A DNA stretch of 64,000 bases, from assembly GCA_033065855.1 (NCBI GenBank), contig JAVXUO010001488.1, positions 992,001 through 1,056,000 on the forward strand. The letters are read 5' to 3'. The stretch's first letter is position 1. Each line of letters begins with the position of its first letter. The stretch comes from Escallonia rubra. Its lineage: Eukaryota; Streptophyta; Magnoliopsida; Escalloniales; Escalloniaceae. Positions 1-9,558 of this stretch are shown one piece after another. Made by a program: the position numbers and the translations under genes. The notes below the pieces were generated by a model. It had not been told where the DNA came from. It worked only from the letters and a program-made list of their open reading frames with translations, and made no database searches.

Positions 1-159
1 CAAAGCGCAGTCATGTACAAGTCTGGTATTCGAAAGCAATTGCAAGGAGAAGGATACAGAATCTGGGGAAACGTTGGAGATCAGTGGAGTGACCTCCAAG
101 GAGAGTGTACGGGCAATCGGACATTTAAACTTCCCAATCCAATGTACTTTGTTCCTTGA
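1..159 (+). CDS. Acid phosphatase-like protein (HAD class IIIB, VSP-like), 3'-terminal exon only
   Basis: The frame is open from base 1 to a TGA at 157-159 and gives the last 52 residues of a protein. The segments GYRIWGNVGDQWSDLQG and RTFKLPNPMYFVP are hallmark C-terminal motifs of plant acid phosphatase 1 and vegetative-storage-protein-like proteins, which belong to the haloacid dehalogenase superfamily, subfamily IIIB. Family members are usually 220-270 residues long with an N-terminal signal peptide and a DxDxT nucleophile motif. Those parts lie upstream of the window, so catalytic competence cannot be judged. The GDQWSD aspartates are the conserved late acidic motif of HAD enzymes. Identification of the family is firm; the exact member and substrate are not known. 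Confidence 0.85.
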   Translation, partial: QSAVMYKSGIRKQLQGEGYRIWGNVGDQWSDLQGECTGNRTFKLPNPMYFVP

Positions 160-2954
160 GGGATGCAAATCATGGATTAGAGAAGAGTAACGCTAGAGAT
201 CCCACAATTGTCACCAAAAAAATGTACGTATTTCCCCACCAATGTAGCAACGACATGTTAAAGCTCAACATGGACGTCAAATTGTGCCACAACTCTTCAA
301 TCACGTTCCGCAGTTTCTATTGTCTACCGATCCAGAGAATCTTAAAGAGAATAGTGATACTCCTATAATTTCTTACCTTAGAAAATTTCCTGCTATACTT
401 CACTCTCCCTTGCAATTTGCAGTTTGGCCACGAATATAGGTTGCATATGTGAACCCTTAGCCGTGAAAATACATATCAACAGTTTGTTCCACAGTCCATA
501 CCTGATACCGAATTTACCACAATCACGCAATCGTGAAGTCAGCCATGTTACTGACATATTGGTGCAAGGAAGCTGCGATTAAAATCTTAACGAGTTGCAT
601 GGGTTTCCATCTATCCAATCAATTTGTACTTCTCAGCCGTCTCAAGGATCTCGTAGAGTAGATCATACCCGTATCATATAAAGCAGATGGAAGAGTTCAT
701 CCCTTGCTTCGTTTGCTGCAAATTGGATTCTTTCATGACATACCATAACACAAAGTTAGCAAAAGAGAAGGATTAAGCGTGTGTCCTCTGCATATTGTTC
801 ATCTACCTTCAGCAGTACGGTTTATAAGATATCCTACATGGCTAACTAATCTAGCATTGCATAGAGAAGAAAATTCTTTGATTATCTCTCCCATCCATGC
901 CCCCCAGAGTGACCACAAAGTAACGGATAATGCAAAACAGAAGACTAGACCTGACTCATATATAAACATAATAAGACCAAAATGCTTAGAACCAACTACC
1001 GAGGTGAACAAAGTCATTACAAGGGAGAGAGACTATATTCAATATCCAGAGTACAAACAACTAAAATCATCTACATTAAAAGATAGATTACCGGCCCATC
1101 AATGAAAATCAATGCTTCTTCTGAAGCCAAACCACAAACTTTATTAAGCATAGGAATAATCAAGGACAAGAGAAAAAGGTTTACTCCATGCTAACATTGT
1201 TACGAGATGTAGAACTACTACATATTACCGAAACTTTATAAGGAAAGCATTGAACCTTCTGCCCTGAGGCGAGTTAGGCAACCCCTTTGAAAAGACCAAG
1301 GCAGCATATATTAGGTTTCAACCCAATATAGATTTAATGTAGAATAGCAGTAATTCGCTATCTAAAAAAGATTATTCGAAGTATTTCGTCTTCCTAAGGG
1401 AGTTAACATTAACCTTCTGATGAGAACATGCTGAGCTTATCCTATCACATCCTGAATGTAGCGAGTTCAGATATCCTCGCAATCCACGTCAAAGTGAGTA
1501 AGAGAATAGCTTCATCCAACATAAAACTTGTAAATAAAGGTAGAACCTCAAAATGTAATGGAATCATGCAACCGTCGTGGCAATCCATATGAATATTCAA
1601 AATGTTCACATGAGCCACATTTATTAGCTTATTTTTCAAAGACAATACTGAAAGAATATATTAGGGACGAAGAAAGTGTACGAGGGTGATGGCTTGTTAA
1701 GTCATTGATACCAAAGGAAAGGGGAGGGATGTTGGGGTGTGAAGAGAATACTCGGTATCCCCAACCAATAGCTCTCTGAGATATGTGTATGAACTCACAG
1801 CTAGAGCTATTTTGATTAGATTATGTCGGTTGAAGGATGGCTTGGGAAATCTGAATGCCCTGGTGCTGGAGGGGAAGCCAAAGGCAAACAGCACTAATAA
1901 GAATGAGAGACAACAGAAAATGGTTGCAAGCCTCCCCCTCACTATCAGTACTGGTCTGTGATATACATCAAGAGAATCATGCATATAATGCTTCTCCTAT
2001 TTCGGCTACACTTTCCAATGATTCCTTCAGCAAGCACTCAACACGACTCAAGTGTCTTCAAGGAACACTTGGTACAATTAACCAGCGAGAAGTTCCAAGA
2101 AAACAATGGCTTCTCTAGGAAGTATTATGACTATCGTCAAAACCTATAAAACTCTGCAAATGTAAGGGCTTGCTTAGCCTTTTCTGTTCTTTAAGCTCCC
2201 TCTTAACACCGAATGTGAAACAGCAACAGCATCACAGTCTAGCTCACTATCTACAGACAGAGTTGCAGTGTATGTTTGGCAGGCAGAGGGGGGAGATTAA
2301 AAGGCTCCAAAATGCATAGCACTTGTGACGCGAATCTACTAACTAAATTAAATGACTATTTGCTTGTATTCAAGATCTGTAACTCATGTTCTGAAATTAA
2401 CGAAAGAAGGAAAAAAAAAACTTGAAAAACTGACTGACGAGATATCCTACATAACTATATAATCAAAGTGTTACGCACAAAAGGATTCCACCTTAATAGG
2501 ACTTTAAGCTAGATCTATGATGTATTGTAGTGCCAAAAGGAACCTGCATGATATTTATGACACCATGTACCATTAAGTACAGTTTCAACAACTTTGATAT
2601 CATCATTCCATAAAAAAATGCCATAACTCATAATTTGCAAGAACTTACAAAAAACCATAACTGCTGAGCCATCATGTGCCTTGCAGATTTGAGGCTTGTT
2701 AATAACATAGTTACAAAAGAAGCTGATAACTTGCAAATGTACAAAAGAGACATTAGGATGTCCATCTGCCTAACTCATCACTTTGTTCCTTAATTTACTC
2801 TGTGCAACTCCAGCTTTCAAAGTATAAGCACCTAACAAAAGTTTGACTTCTCTCGTGGACCAAAGAAGTGATTATAAGCAAACATAAGGTTCAAGCTCCG
2901 TAAATATTCACAAAAAGCTGCCCAACAGAACCTCCACCAAACCAGCTTAAAGTC
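160..2954. other. Intergenic region, no gene recognised
   Basis: The first part must hold the 3' untranslated region of the acid phosphatase exon, and the right end the 3' untranslated region of the minus-strand gene that stops at 2955. The open frames here are short (up to about 108 codons), overlap on both strands, and resemble no family I know. I see no transposon ends with clear duplications. Confidence 0.5.
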
Positions 2955-4556
2955 CTACTTTATAGTCCAAGCCCTATCTCGGTAACTGCTTGGGGAAGGG
3001 GACTCATACCGCGGCGTTTGGCAGCTTACATCAACATCATCAATGTTGCCAAAAGGCTTTGTACTCCTTAGTATCGCTAGTGCAAGATCAAATGCCATTG
3101 ATATGGGCACACTGCCTGACGACCCAGACCCCCTACCCGCTGAAGTAACAGAATTCTCAATAATACCCCGCTGACAAAGTTCAGCATGACAATGACACCT
3201 ACAAGTACACGGGTCGACATAATGAGTATTTCCACTATTCTCAGTATTCCTATCACTCAACGCAATGGTACCATCAACGAGCGTGCGTGATTTATGAGCT
3301 TTCAAACTTCCTAAATGAGATTCTATAGGCTGCTTACCTTTATCCAACGTCTTCTGCCCCAGACCAAGAAGTCTTGGGCCTTCTGCTTCTTCTTTGTCAG
3401 AAAGTACAATTGTATCAACACCCTCAATATCAACACATTCCGCATAACTTTTTGATTTCTTTGAAGGAGACTCGACCGGGACTGAAACCAAGTTCTCATT
3501 TGTTTTAACATCTGATGATAACTCTCCATTTTTCTCTTCTAAATGAAATCGGCCGTCTGAACCCCAAAACTCAGCCCTAAACTTGGTGAGAAAGGGGATA
3601 ACGTCATCCCAAAAGGCTTCTAGTTTAGCCATTGATTTCAATTTGAAGAGCCATACGTCCGGACGGCCAGCACCATTATTGGAATATTTCCGTTTCTTGG
3701 AGCTGGTCCCAACCGAACCTAAAACCGAGTTCCTTTCTCCTTCCAGTCTTGTGGAAATAGAAAGAATTTTATTAGAAGAAGAAACCCTGGAATTTCTCCT
3801 AGGAGAGACATCAACATCAAAACACTCATGTATTGATGCTGCCAGTGACTCTAAATTTGAAAGCGACTGACCTAAACCCTCAACTGGAGTTTCTAGACCT
3901 TCAAAAGGGTGATCAAAGTTGGTCTGAAGAGAGACATCAACATCGAAATACCCACGTTCTGATGCTGCCACTGAATTCAAATTCTTAAGCAACTGACCGG
4001 AACCCTCAACTGGGTTGTCTTGACCAAAACGGTCGTCAAGGTTGGCGATTTCTTGCACATCAGAGGACCCAATTAGACATTTCGCCTTCCAAAGCAACTG
4101 GCCAAAACCCTCAATTGTGTTTTCTTGACATTCAAAAGGGTTATCCACATTGGCAACTTCTTGCACATCGGAGGTCCCATTTGGACATTTCGATTTCAAA
4201 AGCAAGTGGCCTAAACCGTTAATTGCATCTTCTCGACATTCAAAAGGGTCATTACAATTGGTAACATCTCTTACGCCAGATGTCTCAATTAGTAATTTCT
4301 GAGGTGTTGAATGTGACTCTTGAACAACATCAGTGCGAAGAGGAGATCCGTACCCGAGATTGTCGCCGTTGTTGCCAGTGTGAAATTGGATGTCAGGGGT
4401 GGAGCAGAGGAATTTGGCGACGGAATCCGGCGGGATGGCACCGTAACAAGGGGCGGCGGAGTGATTGGTGGCCTGAGTGAGAAGCAAGGGGGCTTCACTA
4501 CAGCGGCTTTCGTGGCAGGGTTCCATAATTGAGGCAAAGCGATCGTTCTTCTCCAT
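2955..4556 (-). CDS. Uncharacterised plant protein with degenerate internal repeats
   Basis: One uninterrupted minus-strand frame of 533 codons from an ATG at 4556. An in-frame ATG at 4658 would add 34 residues, but the DNA between them contains an AACCCTAG element of the sort common in plant 5' leaders, so 4556 is preferred. I do not recognise the family. From N to C terminus I see a Cys/Pro-rich start, four degenerate copies of a 36-42 residue unit (consensus around NPFE.....EGLGQLL), a basic KKRKYS patch that could be a nuclear localisation signal, a better structured block around DVWLFKLKSMAKLEAFWDD, an acidic/serine-rich stretch, a cysteine/histidine cluster (CTCRCHCHAELC), and a Ser/Pro tail. 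No signal peptide or membrane segment is evident. The length and biased composition argue for a real gene, probably nuclear. Function unknown. Confidence 0.7.
   Translation of the reverse strand: MEKNDRFASIMEPCHESRCSEAPLLLTQATNHSAAPCYGAIPPDSVAKFLCSTPDIQFHTGNNGDNLGYGSPLRTDVVQESHSTPQKLLIETSGVRDVTNCNDPFECREDAINGLGHLLLKSKCPNGTSDVQEVANVDNPFECQENTIEGFGQLLWKAKCLIGSSDVQEIANLDDRFGQDNPVEGSGQLLKNLNSVAASERGYFDVDVSLQTNFDHPFEGLETPVEGLGQSLSNLESLAASIHECFDVDVSPRRNSRVSSSNKILSISTRLEGERNSVLGSVGTSSKKRKYSNNGAGRPDVWLFKLKSMAKLEAFWDDVIPFLTKFRAEFWGSDGRFHLEEKNGELSSDVKTNENLVSVPVESPSKKSKSYAECVDIEGVDTIVLSDKEEAEGPRLLGLGQKTLDKGKQPIESHLGSLKAHKSRTLVDGTIALSDRNTENSGNTHYVDPCTCRCHCHAELCQRGIIENSVTSAGRGSGSSGSVPISMAFDLALAILRSTKPFGNIDDVDVSCQTPRYESPSPSSYRDRAWTIK
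3828..4290 (-). repeat. Coding tandem repeats, about 110-125 bp each, four degenerate copies
   Basis: Within the uncharacterised minus-strand gene, the translated units share a core of Asn/Asp-x-Pro-Phe-Glu, then EG(L/F)GQLL, then Lys-Cys or Asn-Leu. Two neighbouring units both begin SDVQE, and the last two both end with a DVDVS motif. At the DNA level the phrase 'ttcaaaagggt' recurs near 3901, 4133 and 4242. Copies have drifted but stayed in frame. Confidence 0.65.
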
Positions 4557-4658
4557 CCATACAAGTGCTTTTATCAAACCGAATTTCAAACTAGGGTTTT
4601 GATTCTCCACAAATTGAATTGTGGATTCTAGTGGATAAATTGCACTCGCTCCCCTCAA

Positions 4659-5065
4659 GTTTATTTAAAACTTGATAACGATTACTTCCATTGAATTTTG
4701 ATACTTGGATAAATGACACTTAACGCCCCTCATATTGTGTTTTCATACACTCTTTTCCCTTCTCTTTTGAAAAATTATATTAGCACTCCTTGCCGTTAGA
4801 TTCTCGTGAATAGTGGTAAATTTTTTGGTAAAAATACGAACGTATTTAAGTAATTGTCGTTCTGTAAGACCATAATGAAACCACATTTTTGTTTTTCTTC
4901 TAGGCGAATAAGATATTGGGATTTTTTCCCGGAACGCGATTGATTTCTAAGATCATTTCCGACTCTAGGCCTCTTATTAGTTAGTCCCGGTAAAGCCCCC
5001 AGGTAGCGTATTTTTTTTAAACGAGTTGCCTGTGTGACCAACTTTCGGAAGGATCAAACACACTC
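4659..5065. other. AT-rich intergenic DNA, target of the LINE insertion
   Basis: Upstream region of the minus-strand gene. It contains phrases such as 'ttgcactcgctcccctcaag' and 'ccgttagatt' that resemble the terminal parts of the Mutator-like element at 45208-46223, so it may be the worn remains of a related DNA transposon. The link is weak and only by eye. Confidence 0.35.
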
Positions 5066-8000
5066 AACGCACTTCTACTCCTTGGATGTCGAGAGCTATC
5101 GAAGGACGGACTAAATCACTCACAGCGGATCACATTGAATGGCTATCCAAACCTTTCACTGCAAAGGAGGTTAAACAAGCCCTCTTTGATATTAAACCTC
5201 TAAAAGCCCCTGGCCCTGACGGCATCCCAGCCATCGTTTACCAACAGTGTTGGGGTTTTCTGGAAACTTCGATCACCTCTGCAGTCCTCTCTTTTCTCCG
5301 ATCGGGCTTTCTTCTGAAAGCAGTAAACAAATCTTTTTTGGTCCTTATACCAAAAAAACCCAACCCTAGAGTAGCAGCTGACTTTAGACCAATCTCTCTG
5401 TGCAATACTATTTACAAAATCATAGGCAAAACTTTAGCCAATAGAATTAAACCGTTATTGCCTTACCTCATCTCGGAACACCAGAATGCCTTCATTGGAG
5501 GCCGTCACATTACAGATAACATCTTTATTGCTCAAGAGCTAGCCAACAAGATCCGAACAACTCGAACCGGTAAAGCAGTGTATGGGGCCATTAAGATGGA
5601 TATGAGTAAGGCCTACGACAGAGTCAACTGGGCATATCTGGAAACTATCCTCAAGCAATCCAAGTTTCCAGGATTTTTTATCAAGTTAATCATGGCCTGT
5701 GTAACCACTATCTCCTATGAAATTCTACTCAATGGCTCCCCCACTGAAAGATTCCAACCCACTTGTGGACTTCGTCAGGGAGACCCCCTTTCCCCTTATC
5801 TGTTCCTCCTTTGCGCCGAGATGCTTTCCTCATCCCTCCAATTGGCACATGATTCGGGCCATGTCCCGGGCATCAAATTGGGGAGACACTGCCCACCGCT
5901 CAACCACTTACTTTTTGCGGATGATATTATGATTTTCACCAAATTGAACCAAGTCTCCTGCAGTCGCCTGAAACATCTTCTCCGACAATACTGCAAAGTG
6001 TCGGGACAACAGATCAATCTTCAAAAATCCTCTCTCACCATTAGCTCCAACGCTACCATTGAAGAAGGCAACAACATCAAGGGATGGCTGGGTTTTCAAA
6101 CCTCGGATTCCTTTGGACAATACCTTGGCACAACACTTGATATCATTACTCACAAAAAGATATATTTTCATACCATCATTGACAAAGTTAAAGCTAGATG
6201 TGCAGGCTGGAAAGGCAGTCTTCTAAACAAAGCAGGCCGAGCAACGCTCATATCTTCGGTGCTCACCTCCCTACTCCTATATCACATGCAAATCTGCCTT
6301 TTTCCTAGGTACGTTACAAAAAAGCTAAACCAGATCCTTGGCAGATTCTTTTGGTCCGGTACGGAACTTAAACAAGGTTTACATTGGATCAACTGGCCCG
6401 CCCTTTGCACTCCAAAAAATTCCGGCGGATTAGGTTTCAAGGAAACAGGCCTTTTCAACAGATCTCTTCTAGCTAAAACTAGTTGGAGGTTGTGGACGGA
6501 TCCTCAGTCGCTAATGGCCAAACAATTATTGGGGAAATATTGCCATAACTATAACTTCCTCCTTAGCCCAGATCAGGGCAATTTCTCTTCGGGATGGCGT
6601 AGTATCCTTGCCGGTCGAAAACTGCTCAAAGCCGGACTCAGATGGCAAGTTGGTACAGGGACTCAAATACATATCTGGCAAGATGACTGGATTCCCCATA
6701 TTGACGGTAAACCAAGTCTTCCGGATCGAGGATCTTCTACGCCTCCAGACAAAGTCAGTGACCTTATTACCAATGGTTCATGGGATAAACGCACACTCAA
6801 GCAATGGTTCCCTACTTCCCTAATTCCGAAAATACTGGCTATCCATCTCTCTCCGAACCAACTATCTGACCAGTTAGTTTGGAAACATTCAGCCAAGGGT
6901 ACCTTCTCCGTAGCCTCTGCATATGAACAGGCCCTTTCTGCGCATACAACCAACAACCAAAGCGTAGTTTTGGGGCAGATCAGTGGGGGAAATCCTAAAA
7001 TTTGGCCGATCCTGTGGAATCTTGATCTACCTCAAAAATTTAAATTTCTCCTTTGGCAGGCCCTCTGGGACAGACTTCCCCTTCAAAGCAAACTTTACAG
7101 CTTCAAGATATCCGACACGCCGCTGTGCCCTTTATGCCATGAAGAACCAGAGACACTAAATCACCTCCTCCTCTCCTGCCCGTTGGTTCGCCCAATTTGG
7201 TTTGGTGGCCCTACCGGCTTCAGATCGGATAACATTTCTAGACCCTTCCGAGAATGGCTCATCGCTTGGCTTATAAACACTAAAAATAAAAGCAAGCATA
7301 AATCACAAACTCTCTCTATAATAACTACTATCTGGTGCATATGGATCCATAGAAATCACTGCATTTTTCGATTCAAGGACTTCAATCCCCTCCTTGTTAT
7401 TACCGACATCACTACCTTACGTCACAAAATTCTTCGCTACCAACTTAATGGTCCTCGCCCCCCTCCGCCCCCCCCGCGCCCTCGTACGTTCTCCCGCCCT
7501 CACATGTTTCATCACAACCTCGTGACCTGTGCCTGCGCACACTTGAACCGTATATCTGTGTTTATATCTGTGACCTTTGAAAAAGTTCTCCAAATATTAC
7601 GTATCCGACCCACTTGCAAAACTCAACAGTCTTTTCGTTGTGGCTCAGCAGCCTTCTCTTCTCATGCTTCGGACTGGCTTACGGCCCAAGCCAAGAGCCT
7701 ACTACTCATGACAAACTGGGCTATTTCAAAACACATTACTCACTTGCAACTAATGACTGACTCTAGTTTTCTTTTCTCACAGCTAACCAACAGTGAAGAT
7801 GTACCTGACACTACGACCCCTATTATGTATGATTTCTGTCAAATAGTTTCTTCCTTGCACCTTTTCAGTATTGCCATGACAGAACAGCGACATCTAAAGG
7901 AGGCCAGATCACTAGCAGCTTTTGCTTGTCATGCCCGCATTCCTGTCTACCAGGATTGGGTTCATGATTTATGTTGTAACTGATCTGCAGTTCCTTTATT

Positions 8001-8185
8001 TTGCAGTTGTATTTTGGACGCCTGTATTCTGTCCCTGTGTGTTTTATATCTCTGTACTTTCTGGCCTTTATTTTACATGACATCCATAGTCATGGTCTAT
8101 TATGTATAGCCAAATCTGGCTAATCTGTACTCCTAAACTTTATTTCAATGTAATTCTCATCGTATCAAAAAAAAAAAACGCACTT
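5066..8185 (+). mobile_element. 5'-truncated L1-type LINE with 9-bp target-site duplication
   Basis: The element is bounded by AACGCACTT at 5066-5074 and again at 8177-8185, with a run of 12 A at 8167-8178 just before the second copy (the last two A overlap the duplication). This is the signature of target-primed reverse transcription. The insert is about 3.1 kb and keeps only the reverse transcriptase, zinc-knuckle and RNase H-like part. The gag-like first ORF and the endonuclease are absent, which is the usual 5' truncation. The reading frame has no stop across 965 codons and the duplication is perfect, so the insertion is probably recent on a plant time scale. Confidence 0.92.
5086..7983 (+). 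CDS. LINE reverse transcriptase / RNase H fragment (transposon protein)
   Basis: A 965-residue frame that begins 11 bases inside the truncated element, so its first ATG is not the natural start of the polyprotein. Reverse transcriptase motifs are in order: KAPGPDGIP near residue 41, IPKKPNP with DFRPISLCN, the first catalytic aspartate in KMDMSKAYDRVNW (residue 172), GLRQGDPLSPYLF, and FADD at residues 277-280. A zf-RVT zinc-binding domain follows (WKHSAKGTFSV through CPLCHEEPETLNHLLLSC). The C-terminal part looks like a plant LINE RNase H domain, with TDSSFLFSQL and a late TEQRHLKEARSLA motif, but I cannot find a clear first DxS-type catalytic motif. The product is a relic of a mobile element, not a host gene. 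Confidence 0.9.
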   Translation: MSRAIEGRTKSLTADHIEWLSKPFTAKEVKQALFDIKPLKAPGPDGIPAIVYQQCWGFLETSITSAVLSFLRSGFLLKAVNKSFLVLIPKKPNPRVAADFRPISLCNTIYKIIGKTLANRIKPLLPYLISEHQNAFIGGRHITDNIFIAQELANKIRTTRTGKAVYGAIKMDMSKAYDRVNWAYLETILKQSKFPGFFIKLIMACVTTISYEILLNGSPTERFQPTCGLRQGDPLSPYLFLLCAEMLSSSLQLAHDSGHVPGIKLGRHCPPLNHLLFADDIMIFTKLNQVSCSRLKHLLRQYCKVSGQQINLQKSSLTISSNATIEEGNNIKGWLGFQTSDSFGQYLGTTLDIITHKKIYFHTIIDKVKARCAGWKGSLLNKAGRATLISSVLTSLLLYHMQICLFPRYVTKKLNQILGRFFWSGTELKQGLHWINWPALCTPKNSGGLGFKETGLFNRSLLAKTSWRLWTDPQSLMAKQLLGKYCHNYNFLLSPDQGNFSSGWRSILAGRKLLKAGLRWQVGTGTQIHIWQDDWIPHIDGKPSLPDRGSSTPPDKVSDLITNGSWDKRTLKQWFPTSLIPKILAIHLSPNQLSDQLVWKHSAKGTFSVASAYEQALSAHTTNNQSVVLGQISGGNPKIWPILWNLDLPQKFKFLLWQALWDRLPLQSKLYSFKISDTPLCPLCHEEPETLNHLLLSCPLVRPIWFGGPTGFRSDNISRPFREWLIAWLINTKNKSKHKSQTLSIITTIWCIWIHRNHCIFRFKDFNPLLVITDITTLRHKILRYQLNGPRPPPPPPRPRTFSRPHMFHHNLVTCACAHLNRISVFISVTFEKVLQILRIRPTCKTQQSFRCGSAAFSSHASDWLTAQAKSLLLMTNWAISKHITHLQLMTDSSFLFSQLTNSEDVPDTTTPIMYDFCQIVSSLHLFSIAMTEQRHLKEARSLAAFACHARIPVYQDWVHDLCCN

Positions 8186-9076
8186 GGGCTTGAAGTTATC
8201 ACACTTAGCCACACAAGGTTTGAGAAATCATAGTACCCCGAAAACTTTAATACTCTTGTAAAGTCCAACTATTTGTTCAATTATTTCTCTTCCTTTTTGC
8301 AATTCTCTGTTTTAGAACCCTAGCAGCTATTAATAGAAGATATTGAAGTCTTTTATTGATTATATATTGTTCACAGATTTTATACCCAAGATCTTTTTGT
8401 CAGTTGCAATTTTCTTTGCCATGTATATCACATCCCCTAGTTCAAATCAATAATACCACATTCTAAATTAGAGTTCCATCACCTTCTCAACAGTCACCTC
8501 AATATGTAAGCTCGCAACTGCCTGCGAAATCAAGATCTCTAATTAGAAACCACCACTTTCCTTCTCCACTTTGATTGAGTTGAATCTTGTTCAAAGACCC
8601 GTCCATCTAAGTTCATTTCATTTTACACCTCTATCAAAGGACGATCTCTTAATTGTGCGGTTGCATGTAAATGCATGGTTTGTGCTTGAATGTGTGTCCA
8701 CCTAAACAAGGGGGAAATAATGGGTGGCGAAGAAGGGGACAAGGGTAAAGGGACGAGAGAAAGCTTGCTATTATTTTAGAGAAGTCAAAATTTACGGGAA
8801 ACGGTGTTCTTAAGGTGTTGCTTAAGGACGGTAAAGGTCGATCATAACACAATATATTTGAAACTTGATTTAATGGGGGCAAAGTGCATCAAATGAAAAA
8901 AGTATAATTTTTGAAACCTTATGTCGGTGAGTATTATAACTTCAAACATCGTGCACCCTGATGTGTAATTAACACTTTTCAGAAATTTCGGACCTAATCT
9001 TATGCATCAGAACATCCACCAGAAAATTATCGTCACCACCATCACAAACCCAAGAACACAAACTAACCGCAGATGT
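8186..9076. other. Intergenic DNA between transposons, nothing recognised
   Basis: AT-rich sequence between the first LINE and the inverted-repeat element. Short frames only. No splice-linked coding exon, terminal repeat or RNA gene was seen. Confidence 0.5.
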
Positions 9077-9485
9077 GACTGTATACGAACCGAGTTCGAG
9101 CCGACATGTTCAGACTTGTTTGTTTAGTTTCAGATCATATTCGTGTTCGTGTTTGCTTAATCTCCAAAATCTTATTTGAACTCGTTCACCGTTCGATTCT
9201 CAAAACTTGTGTTCGGTTCGAGTTCGTTCATTTAAACTAACTAAAATTTATAATTAAGTTATATGGCTTTTAGGCTTTGAACAAATTATAATTAAGTTAG
9301 TATCTAGGCGAGCAGTTCACAGACACATTCGTGAACATTTTGGAATGTTAATGCTCGGCTCGTTCAATAAATGAGCTCTAAAATTTTGTTTACGTTCGGT
9401 TCGCATATTATATAAACAAACCTGAACGAATTCTTTGGGCAACGAATCACGAGTAATTCATGAATAACTCGATTCATATACAGTC
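9077..9485. mobile_element. Small foldback / MITE-like DNA element rich in GTTCG
   Basis: The left end reads GACTGTATACGAACCGAGTT (9077-9096). The reverse complement of the right end (9466-9485) reads GACTGTATATGAATCGAGTT, two differences in 20. The interior is filled with TTCG, GTTCG and CGAAC words on both strands and folds back loosely on itself. This matches a type of high-copy short inverted-repeat element common in plants. No flanking duplication is obvious and no protein is encoded, so superfamily is not assigned. Confidence 0.6.
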
Positions 9486-9558
9486 CTAACTGACCCACTA
9501 TCGTTAACCAAATTTGAAAATACGCTCGTATACTATTATTATTTTTATCACACTCTTG

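Noticed and set aside
1697-1984. 95-codon minus-strand frame with a hydrophobic start
   Set aside because: Resembles a signal peptide superficially, but has no family match, no supporting exons, and overlaps frames on the other strand.
3583-3870. 95-codon plus-strand frame
   Set aside because: Antisense shadow of the repeat-bearing minus-strand gene.
5086-7983. Long single-exon frame as a host gene
   Set aside because: Reverse transcriptase motifs, A tail and target-site duplication show it belongs to a LINE.
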